NCBI GenBank assembly: GCA_002412985.1
Contig: DHWC01000073.1
Span: forward strand, 2,836 to 25,137
Length of the DNA: 22,302 bases
Origin: Methylocystaceae bacterium UBA5192
Lineage (GTDB): Bacteria; Pseudomonadota; Alphaproteobacteria; Rhizobiales; Beijerinckiaceae
Direction: 5' to 3'
The position numbers were made by a program, and so were the translations under genes. The notes beneath the pieces were generated by a model. That model had not been told where the DNA came from. It worked only from the letters and a program-made list of their open reading frames with translations, and searched no databases. Shown here in pieces: positions 16,510 to 22,302 of the stretch. Every line of letters starts with the position of its first letter. Within the stretch, counting starts at the first letter, position 1.

Positions 16510-16737
16510 ATGCCGAAGAAACGCAGCGTAACGACGGTTTATCGTTATCTGACGGGACCTGACGACTCGAGTTTTTGCCATCGAGTCTCAGAGGCGCTGA
16601 GTAAAGGTTGGACACTTTATGGCGCGCCGACGCTCACATTCGATCCAACTCAAAATCGCGTCATCTGCGGACAGGCAGTTACGAAGGACGTTGAGGATTT
16701 AGATTATTCGCCTGAAATTAAATTATCAGAACTTTGA
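16510..16737 (+). CDS. Small DUF1737 domain protein
   Basis: The 75-residue protein consists of the DUF1737 module. TVYRYLTGPDDSSFCHRVSEALSKGWTLYG is followed by a short linker and VICGQAVTKDVEDLDYSPEIKL. The family's function is not established. A strong GAGGAC ribosome site is placed 8-9 bases before the ATG. It sits 39 bases after era and 32 before recO on the same strand, so it is probably co-transcribed. It has no signal peptide, and the single Cys in VICGQ is typical for the family. The family call is from memory of the motif. Confidence 0.82.
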   Translation: MPKKRSVTTVYRYLTGPDDSSFCHRVSEALSKGWTLYGAPTLTFDPTQNRVICGQAVTKDVEDLDYSPEIKLSEL

Positions 16738-16749
16738 CTATTTCTAACA

Positions 16750-16788
16750 ATGGAATGGAGTGAGGTTAAATGGAATGGCAGGACATAG
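16750..16788 (+). other. Possible 12-codon upstream frame overlapping the recO start
   Basis: An ATG at 16750 opens a 12-codon frame ending in TAG at 16786-16788, out of frame with recO. It exists because the ten bases AATGGAATGG occur twice, at 16749-16758 and 16769-16778, exactly 20 bases apart. No Shine-Dalgarno sequence precedes the upstream ATG, so translation from it is doubtful. Confidence 0.15.
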
Positions 16789-17495
16789 GGCTTGTCATTG
16801 GTGCGCGTAAATATGGCGAGACCTCTGTCATTCTTGAAGTCATGACGCGTTCGCGGGGCCGGTGTCTCGGTGTTGTTCGAGGAGGACGTTCCCGCGCACA
16901 ACGAGCAATTTTACAATCAGGCAATCGGATAAAAGCTACTTGGCGGGCGAGACTGGAAGAGCAGTTAGGCGCATTTGTTATTGACCCGATTGACTTACGG
17001 GCGGCGCGCTTTCTTGATAGCGGCCCGACGCTCCATGGTCTTGCGACTCTCGTATCGTTAATGCGTCTATTGCCGGAGAGGGACCCACATGAAAACCTCT
17101 TTGAATTGGCAGAAGAAATTATTGTAGAGTTTTGTGTCCGTAACAGCGCGGCCGTAAAAATGGCTCGATTTGAGTTAGCTTTGTTAAGCGCTCTTGGATA
17201 CGGATTGGACTTACGGGCTTGCGTGTTGACTGGCGACAAAGAAGACTTGGCTTATGTGTCTCCGAAATCAGGACGCGTGGTGAGTCGTAGCGCTGGCGCG
17301 CCCTGGAGAGACAGATTATTGCCTTATCCAGCCTTTCTACAAAATATTGATGAAGGCGCTTCGTTTGAGGATGTCAGTGGGGCGTTTCGGCTGACAGGAT
17401 ATTTTTTAGTAAGAGATGTGTTAGCGCCGCGCGGCGTAACGTTGCCCTCTTCGCGCGCGCTTTACATAGACGCCTTAAGTCGCCTTGCTGCTTGA
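16770..17495 (+). CDS. recO: DNA repair protein RecO
   Basis: RecO binds DNA and, with RecR, loads RecA at gaps in the RecF pathway. The 241-residue protein begins MEWQDIGLVIGARKYGETSVI, the standard OB-fold start, followed by GRCLGVVRGGRSRAQRAILQSGNRI (about 30-54). A helical C-terminal part includes FELALLSALGYGLDLRACVLTG (about 133-154) and VSPKSGRVVSRSAGAPW. The latter lacks the Cys pairs of the zinc finger seen in some RecO proteins. AGG sits about seven bases before the ATG. The start is preceded by a duplicated AATGGAATGG, giving a second out-of-frame ATG at 16750. The gene ends 17 bases before the convergent small exported protein gene, with only a T-rich stretch between. Confidence 0.94.
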   Translation: MEWQDIGLVIGARKYGETSVILEVMTRSRGRCLGVVRGGRSRAQRAILQSGNRIKATWRARLEEQLGAFVIDPIDLRAARFLDSGPTLHGLATLVSLMRLLPERDPHENLFELAEEIIVEFCVRNSAAVKMARFELALLSALGYGLDLRACVLTGDKEDLAYVSPKSGRVVSRSAGAPWRDRLLPYPAFLQNIDEGASFEDVSGAFRLTGYFLVRDVLAPRGVTLPSSRALYIDALSRLAA

Positions 17496-17512
17496 ATGAA
17501 GCCTGTTTTTCT

Positions 17513-17761
17513 TTAACGAGGTTCTTCACAGACAGTGCGTGGTTGTTTGCTTGTCACGCCGTAGCCCTCATCCACATCAACAAAAATCTCTCGACAAAGC
17601 GCCTGAAGCGGATTTTCTGCTCTTGGCTGCTCTACGGCTTTCCCCGTGGTCTGGGTAGCAGAAGACGTAGGCGCTGTGTTTGCGGCGAGCATCGGCTCCG
17701 CCGCGGCTGCGGGGGGTGCCGCAAGCGTCATTAAAGCAAAAATGGCGAGGAGTTTTTTCAT
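17513..17761 (-). CDS. Small exported protein of unknown function
   Basis: The chosen ATG gives 82 residues starting with a clear signal peptide, MKKLLAIFALMTLAAPPAAA, with a likely signal peptidase I site before AEPML. A low-complexity Ala/Thr/Ser/Pro spacer follows, then a compact end CREIFVDVDEGYGVTSKQPRTVC with two Cys 22 residues apart. These could form a disulfide in the periplasm. The frame continues upstream to an ATG at 17824, but that would bury the signal peptide, so I rejected it. The ATG overlaps the stop of a short upstream frame as TAATG. I do not recognise a named family. Confidence 0.7.
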   Translation of the reverse strand: MKKLLAIFALMTLAAPPAAAAEPMLAANTAPTSSATQTTGKAVEQPRAENPLQALCREIFVDVDEGYGVTSKQPRTVCEEPR

Positions 17762-18081
17762 TATCTCACGATAGTTGCGGCTTCGTTGATGGCGCGTTCT
17801 AAGGATTTTACCGCATTCTCGCAAGCAAGTTTGGGGAATAAATTAAAAAAAATGACCAATGAAATATTTTACCAGGCTCTGATCGATGCAATCGCTTGCA
17901 TCGCAAGTGGAAGGGCAATAGAGCCTAGTTGCGCGTAGGGAATCGTGTAGTGAAACAAAAGTCTCATGTGTTCAATGACTTGAGAGATAGCTCATGTTGA
18001 GATTGGTTGTTTTCAAGACATTTCTAACTCATGAATTATAGAATTTCTGCAAAATGACGGCATGCACATAGGATCATCTTG
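17762..18081. other. 320-base region upstream of the small exported protein gene and parC (divergent)
   Basis: It lies between two genes that point away from each other, so it should hold promoters for both. Three things can be seen. A 32-codon minus-strand frame (17761-17859, TTG start) ends in TAATG on the small exported gene. A nested inverted repeat lies at 17874-17926. An AT-rich stretch precedes parC, with TTCAAG and ATTATA 17 bases apart near 18015-18043, a weak promoter match. No tRNA or insertion sequence remnant is seen. Confidence 0.45.
17874..17926. repeat. Nested inverted repeat (possible structured leader or operator)
   Basis: An outer pair AGGCTCT (17874-17880) and AGAGCCT (17920-17926) encloses a perfect eight-base hairpin CGATGCAA (17884-17891), loop TCGC, TTGCATCG (17896-17903). 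All arms are perfectly complementary. There is no T-run on either side, so it is not an ordinary terminator. It could be a folded RNA leader element, a regulator site or a replication-type element; the sequence alone does not decide. Confidence 0.5.
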
Positions 18082-20349
18082 ATGGCTCAAAAAAGCGGAT
18101 CTGCAGGTAAGAGCAAGACTGGCGGCGTTGAAACTACGCCGACTCCAATAGACCTGCGTGAAGCGCTTGAAGAGCGTTACTTGCGATATGCGCTTTCGAC
18201 AATAACAGGTCGCGCGCTTCCTGACGTGAGAGACGGACTGAAACCGGTTCACCGAAGAATTTTATATGGGATGCATATCTTAAGGCTTGATCCTGGCGCG
18301 CCGTTTAAAAAATGCGCTAAAATTGTGGGGGATGTGATGGGCTCGTTCCATCCTCACGGCGACCAAGCCATTTATGACGCTCTAGTGCGTCTCGCCCAGG
18401 ATTTTTCGTCTCGATACCCGCTTGTCGATGGTCAGGGCAATTTTGGGAACGTGGACGGAGATTCTGCAGCGGCATACCGATATACCGAAGCGCGAATGAC
18501 GGCGGTGAGCCGGTTGTTGCTTGAGGGAATCGACGAAGATGCAATTGATTTCACCCTCAATTATTCCGGAGAAGAGAAAGAGCCAATCGTTTTACCCTCA
18601 GCTTTGCCTAATCTGCTTGCTAATGGCGCGCAGGGAATTGCTGTTGGGATGGCGACATCTATTCCGCCTCATAATCTATCCGAGCTTTGTGATGCGGCGC
18701 TTTACCTTATTTCGCATCGCAAAGGCACTAGCGACGATCTTCTTAAATTTGTTCAAGGACCAGATTTCCCCACTGGCGGCGTGATCGTAGATACAAGGGA
18801 GGAAATTGCTGAAGCCTATAGAACGGGTCGGGGATCTTTCCGTGTGCGCTCTCGGTGGCAAAAAGAAGAATTGCCAAGAGGCGGTTGGGTTATTGTTGTT
18901 ACAGAAATTCCTTATGGCGTTCAAAAATCTCGGTTAATCGAAAAATTAGCAGAACTCATTTCCGAGCGTAAGCTGCCTCTGGTTGCGGATGTGCGCGATG
19001 AGTCGGCGGAAGATGTTCGAATTGTATTCGAACCTCGAACGCGCGCTATCGATCCGCAGCTTATGATGGAGACTCTGTTTAAGCTATCAGAGCTTGAATC
19101 GCGCTTTGCGATGAATATGAACGTCCTCGTCGATGGCGTCACGCCTCGGGTTCTTTCATTAGATGAAGCCTTGAGACACTGGCTGGATCACAGAAGAACT
19201 GTGTTGCAGCGTCGTTCTCGACATCGCCATGCTGCAATCGTTCGGCGTATTGAGCAGCTTGAAGGCATGATTGTCGTCTTCCTCAATCTTGATGAGGTCA
19301 TACGCATCATTCGTGAAGAAGACGACGCCAAGGGTAAGCTTAAGGCTTCATTTAAATTATCTGAAATGCAGGTTGAATACATCTTAGACACGCGACTGCG
19401 TTCTCTGCGTAAACTCGAAGAAATGGCGCTTCGTAATGAACTTGCGAGTTTAAACAAGGAGCGCAAAGAAATTGACGAACTGCTTTCTGATGAAGCTCAA
19501 CAATGGAAAGTTATTGGTTGGCAAATACGAGAACTGAAAAAAAATTATGGCTCTCAAACACTAAATGGAAAGCGGCGGACAATATTTGAAACCGCGCCCG
19601 AGGCGGTTAATCTTGATCTTGCCGAGGCCATGATTGAGCGAGAGCCGATAACGCTCGTTATATCAAAGAAGGGTTGGGTCCGTGCGCTAAAGGGGCACGT
19701 GCAAGATCTTTCCTCTTTGACGTTTAAAGGGGACGATGAGCTCGGCGGATCATTCTTCGTGCAGACTACTTCAAAAATTCTCGTGTTGGCGACGAATGGC
19801 AAGGCCTATACTTTGGAAGCGGCGAAATTGCCGGGCGGGCGCGGCCATGGCGAACCAATTCGGCTTTATGCAGATATTGATGAAGACGCAACAATTGCGC
19901 GGGTTTTGCCGCATGAAAGCGGCGCCGCTTTGTTACTCATCGCTAGCGACGGGCGCGGTTTCATCGTTGCGCAGGATGACCTTCTTTCGTCTACACGCAA
20001 AGGTCGCGCCGCTTTATCAGTAGAGAGCCCTGTGCAGCTTCAAGTCGTCGTCCCGGCGCTAGGCGATACTGTCGCAATTGTAGGGGAGAATAGAAAATTA
20101 CTGCTGTTTCCCATAGATGAAGCGCCGCGCATGGCTCGGGGCAAAGGCGTGCGGCTGCAAAGATATAAAGATGGCGGCGTATCAGATGCGAAAACTTTTG
20201 TATTAAAAGATGGGCTGAATTGGACAGACTCTTCTGGTCGAACCTTTACTGTTACGAAAGCAGAGCTAAAAGAATGGATCGGTCATAGAGCAGAAGCGGG
20301 ACGTTTGCCTCCTAGAGGTTTCCCACGCAACAATCGTTTTACCGGTTAA
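18082..20349 (+). CDS. parC: DNA topoisomerase IV subunit A
   Basis: ParC is the cleaving subunit of topoisomerase IV, which unlinks daughter chromosomes. The 755-residue protein shows LREALEERYLRYALSTITGRALPDVRDGLKPVHRR, KIVGDVMGSFHPHGDQAIYDALVRLAQDF and VDGDSAAAYRYTEARM, with the DNA-linking Tyr at about residue 124. The last 270 residues form the beta-propeller with repeats such as KGWVRALKGH, KAYTLEAAKLPGGRGHGEPI and ARGKGVRLQRYKDGG. The tail ends in the basic PRGFPRNNRF. TTG at 18079 and ATG at 18082 are adjacent; AGGA is eight bases from the ATG, so I use the ATG. ParC rather than GyrA is called because of the propeller motifs, length and recO-parC context. parE is not in the window. 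Confidence 0.93.
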   Translation: MAQKSGSAGKSKTGGVETTPTPIDLREALEERYLRYALSTITGRALPDVRDGLKPVHRRILYGMHILRLDPGAPFKKCAKIVGDVMGSFHPHGDQAIYDALVRLAQDFSSRYPLVDGQGNFGNVDGDSAAAYRYTEARMTAVSRLLLEGIDEDAIDFTLNYSGEEKEPIVLPSALPNLLANGAQGIAVGMATSIPPHNLSELCDAALYLISHRKGTSDDLLKFVQGPDFPTGGVIVDTREEIAEAYRTGRGSFRVRSRWQKEELPRGGWVIVVTEIPYGVQKSRLIEKLAELISERKLPLVADVRDESAEDVRIVFEPRTRAIDPQLMMETLFKLSELESRFAMNMNVLVDGVTPRVLSLDEALRHWLDHRRTVLQRRSRHRHAAIVRRIEQLEGMIVVFLNLDEVIRIIREEDDAKGKLKASFKLSEMQVEYILDTRLRSLRKLEEMALRNELASLNKERKEIDELLSDEAQQWKVIGWQIRELKKNYGSQTLNGKRRTIFETAPEAVNLDLAEAMIEREPITLVISKKGWVRALKGHVQDLSSLTFKGDDELGGSFFVQTTSKILVLATNGKAYTLEAAKLPGGRGHGEPIRLYADIDEDATIARVLPHESGAALLLIASDGRGFIVAQDDLLSSTRKGRAALSVESPVQLQVVVPALGDTVAIVGENRKLLLFPIDEAPRMARGKGVRLQRYKDGGVSDAKTFVLKDGLNWTDSSGRTFTVTKAELKEWIGHRAEAGRLPPRGFPRNNRFTG

Positions 20350-20359
20350 ATGGATAGAT

Positions 20360-20929
20360 CTAGATTTTGCTAAGGGCGCGTTTTTGCCGCCATTTCATAA
20401 AACCAAAAGAACTCGCGGCGAGAATGCAGATAGAAAAAGCAAGATAAATATAAAATTCGCTCTCAGTCACGAGTCCGACGGTAAAGAGATGTTTGCCTAT
20501 GTAGATTTTCTTGCCGTCGTCGCTTGAGAGCTTTGCGTAGAGCACATAGCTGCCGGCATGTGTGAAATTGTGATCAAAATTTACCATGCCATTACGGTAT
20601 TTCTGTGCAGGCAGACTGCCAATTGCAACAGGGTTGTCTTCTGCAATCGGTGCATTTGCGTCGAGGATGCGAATATCCCAGGTCATATCGCGTAGCTCCC
20701 GATCTCCAGCGTCAAGCACAATTACTGTTGGACCTGTATCGGGAAGGGCGTCGCAAACCCGGTCAATATTTTTTTTGGGCTGCATCGCGACAAATTTCAT
20801 AGTTTTATCGCCAAGCGATACGGGGCATTCTGGATCATAATAATGCCAACCCGCAGCCCATGCATGCGTTAAGTCAAAGCCGAGTGCGGCAGAAATTAAA
20901 GCAAGAAGAAAAAAGATTTTATAGCGCAT
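20360..20929 (-). CDS. Membrane-anchored exported protein of unknown function
   Basis: The 189-residue protein has an N-terminal signal peptide (RYKIFFLLALISAALGFDLTHAWA). An exported domain of about 130 residues follows, with two Cys (ECPVS and RVCDA) that may form a disulfide. A C-terminal membrane segment, about 158-178 (FYIYLAFSICILAASSFGF), and a basic tail KWRQKRALSKI end it, giving an N-out, C-in topology. The domain is rich in beta-like strands; TWDIRILDANAPIAED and FDHNFTHAGSYVLYAKL resemble Ig-like or YtkA-like exported domains, but I cannot name a family. It begins 14 bases after the cysE stop and is thus probably the last gene of that operon. It ends ten bases from parC, convergent. 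No metal-binding motif is clear. Confidence 0.75.
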   Translation of the reverse strand: MRYKIFFLLALISAALGFDLTHAWAAGWHYYDPECPVSLGDKTMKFVAMQPKKNIDRVCDALPDTGPTVIVLDAGDRELRDMTWDIRILDANAPIAEDNPVAIGSLPAQKYRNGMVNFDHNFTHAGSYVLYAKLSSDDGKKIYIGKHLFTVGLVTESEFYIYLAFSICILAASSFGFMKWRQKRALSKI

Positions 20930-20943
20930 TGATAGTCTTCATT

Positions 20944-21783
20944 CTAAACGCCAGCGTCTAGCGCGGCGAGCATTTGATCCATAGCCAGAGCGGGTTCGGC
21001 GCATTTTGCATCGCCAACAATACGCGCCGGCACGCCAGCGACAGTCTTGTTTGCTGGAACCGGGTCTAGCACGACAGAGCCTGCTGCAATCATAGCACAG
21101 CGGCCAATCTCGATATTTCCGAGGATCTTTGCGCCGGCGCCAATCAAGACGCCGCGGCGTACTTTTGGATGTCGTTCTCCTTCAGCTCGGCCTGATCCCC
21201 CAAGCGTTACGCCGTGGAGGAGAGAAACATCATCTTCAATGACGCTTGTTGCGCCAATCACAACGCCTGTTGCATGGTCGATAAAGACGCCTTGGCCTAT
21301 CTTTGCTGCTGGATGAATATCAGTTTGAAAAATTTGCGATGAAAGACTTTGCAAAGTTAAAGCAAAATCACTACGACCGCTTTTCCAGGCCCAATGCGCG
21401 AGCCGGTGGGTTTGCAACGCATGAAATCCTTTGAAGTAAAGCGCGGGTTCTATTAGCCGAGTGCAGGCTGGATCGCGCTCCAAAACTGCGAGCAGGTCTG
21501 CCTGAAAGGCTGCCGGCAGCTTTGGGTCATGAGCTAAGTAGGCGTCATAGGCCTGGCGGATGGCGGCATAGGGAGCCTCAGGTCGATCGAGCCGTTGGGC
21601 GACTCGATGCGCGATAACCCCAAAAACAGTTTCCTGCGCTAAAACCGCCGCATGGATAAAGCCGCCAAGTTCAGGCTCTCTGCGCAAGACATCTTCAGCC
21701 TCCAGGCGCATACGTGCGAGCAAGGGATCTCCTTGAAGGAAATCAATAATTTCAGCGCCTAGTTCGCGTGAGTTCGCGGGCAT
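20944..21783 (-). CDS. cysE: Serine O-acetyltransferase
   Basis: CysE acetylates serine with acetyl-CoA to give O-acetylserine for cysteine synthesis. The N-terminal helical SATase domain (ELGAEIIDFLQGDPLLARMRLEAEDVLRREPEL) and the left-handed beta-helix are clear: FQTDIHPAAKIGQGVFIDHATGVVIGATSVI, LHGVTLGGSG, HPKVRRGVLIGAGAKILGNI and AGVPARIVG. The usual Glu in the VIGET string is Ala (GATS). The last residue is Val, where many CysE proteins end in Ile to bind CysK. The frame extends to a TTG at 21831, and an ATG is at 21789. I use the ATG at 21783 because GGAG is seven bases upstream, giving 279 residues. It is followed by the membrane-anchored protein and preceded by the hydrolase. Confidence 0.93.
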   Translation of the reverse strand: MPANSRELGAEIIDFLQGDPLLARMRLEAEDVLRREPELGGFIHAAVLAQETVFGVIAHRVAQRLDRPEAPYAAIRQAYDAYLAHDPKLPAAFQADLLAVLERDPACTRLIEPALYFKGFHALQTHRLAHWAWKSGRSDFALTLQSLSSQIFQTDIHPAAKIGQGVFIDHATGVVIGATSVIEDDVSLLHGVTLGGSGRAEGERHPKVRRGVLIGAGAKILGNIEIGRCAMIAAGSVVLDPVPANKTVAGVPARIVGDAKCAEPALAMDQMLAALDAGV

Positions 21784-21852
21784 TTCCATTGCTCCAGCCA
21801 GGCGGCATCTATAAGCGTCTTCTCGATGCAAATCATCTTTGATTATTCCTTC

Positions 21853-22302
21853 TCAAAGCGGCTCTGCAAGAAAATCTAGGACGGCTTGGCGGTAAAGGCG
21901 GTCGCCGACGGTGCGGTTGTGGTCGCGATCTGGAATATCAACAATTCTGATGTGATTGAATAAAGGCTCGAAAATATGTGGATCGCCGGCAACATCGTCT
22001 TTGGTGCCAACGCAAATTAAGACGGGCGCATTAATTTCGACAAAGCGTTTGGCATCCATGGCGGTGCGACAACCTCTCGCGCAGGCGGCAAGAGCCCTTA
22101 AATCGCCGCCAGTCGTCTGTGCAAAGCGTCTAAAGATTTGCAGCATGGGAGATGAGATGTTTTCTACGCTATCCGCTTCCATCGCCTCCGCGAGCCCATT
22201 GGGTAGACCGGGATCTTTCAAGAGATGTCTGCCCACGCCCCCCAAGATGAGCCGGTTTAATCGTTCAGGATGGTTCAGCGCGATCGTAATTGCGATGCGA
22301 GC
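21853..22302 (-). CDS. Alpha/beta hydrolase, C-terminal part (5' end outside window)
   Basis: The frame is open to the window edge, giving the last 149 residues. It enters just after the nucleophile elbow, reading ARIAITIALNHPERLNRLILGG, as expected downstream of a GxSxGG motif that lies outside. The catalytic acid is likely in LICVGTKDDVAGDP and the catalytic His in IPDRDHNRTVGDR, followed by the C-terminal helix AVLDFLAEPL. The TTG at 22245 is internal, not the start. It lies 69 bases upstream of the chosen cysE start and probably shares its transcript. The order hydrolase-cysE is common in Hyphomicrobiales. Substrate unknown. Confidence 0.85.
   Translation of the reverse strand, partial: ARIAITIALNHPERLNRLILGGVGRHLLKDPGLPNGLAEAMEADSVENISSPMLQIFRRFAQTTGGDLRALAACARGCRTAMDAKRFVEINAPVLICVGTKDDVAGDPHIFEPLFNHIRIVDIPDRDHNRTVGDRLYRQAVLDFLAEPL

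Noticed and set aside
17762..17824. Upstream ATG at 17824 as start of the small exported protein
   Set aside because: It would add 21 charged residues before a textbook signal peptide, so the ATG at 17761 is preferred.

Overview
The window looks like a chromosomal segment of an alphaproteobacterium, most likely of the order Hyphomicrobiales (Rhizobiales). The reasons are the gene order lytic transglycosylase / dapA / smpB / NYN protein / rpoZ / rel / pdxJ / acpS / lepB / rnc / era / recO / parC, and the sequence style of Rel (RFKD motif), ParC (HPHGDQ) and AckA. The family-level placement (Beijerinckiaceae/Methylocystaceae-like, suggested by pdxJ in the rel-acpS gap) is inference only. GC is near 50% by eye, which is low for that order. 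No tRNA, rRNA, insertion sequence, phage gene or CRISPR array was seen.

Left part (1-4972), metabolic. It holds the 3' end of a DUF985 cupin gene, a polytopic DUF5765 membrane protein, and a tight minus-strand operon pxpA-pxpB-pxpC encoding ATP-dependent 5-oxoprolinase. A solitary acetate kinase gene is divergent from that operon. The operon should return 5-oxoproline to glutamate; the kinase has no pta or phosphoketolase neighbour here.

Middle part (4992-9584). An exported lytic transglycosylase on the minus strand is divergent from dapA (lysine/diaminopimelate synthesis), so peptidoglycan turnover and precursor supply sit side by side. smpB (ribosome rescue) follows. A NYN/LabA-family putative RNase gene then runs towards smpB, with an inverted repeat between them. 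A 484-base gap without a gene separates the NYN gene from rpoZ.

Right-middle part (10069-17495). A long plus-strand series runs rpoZ, rel, pdxJ, acpS, lepB, rnc, era, DUF1737, recO. It joins RNA polymerase and stringent control, pyridoxal phosphate synthesis, acyl-carrier activation, protein export, rRNA processing and ribosome assembly, and recombinational repair. Several junctions overlap as GTGA or are 5-10 bases apart, which suggests coupled translation.

Right part (17496-22302). A small exported protein on the minus strand is followed by a 320-base region with a nested inverted repeat, then parC on the plus strand. A minus-strand group alpha/beta hydrolase (cut by the window edge), cysE and an unrecognised membrane-anchored envelope protein ends the window. 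Nothing here is clearly a new system. The items most worth a second look are the orphan acetate kinase opposite pxpABC, the envelope protein behind cysE, the nested inverted repeat upstream of parC, and the NYN gene with its long non-coding flank.
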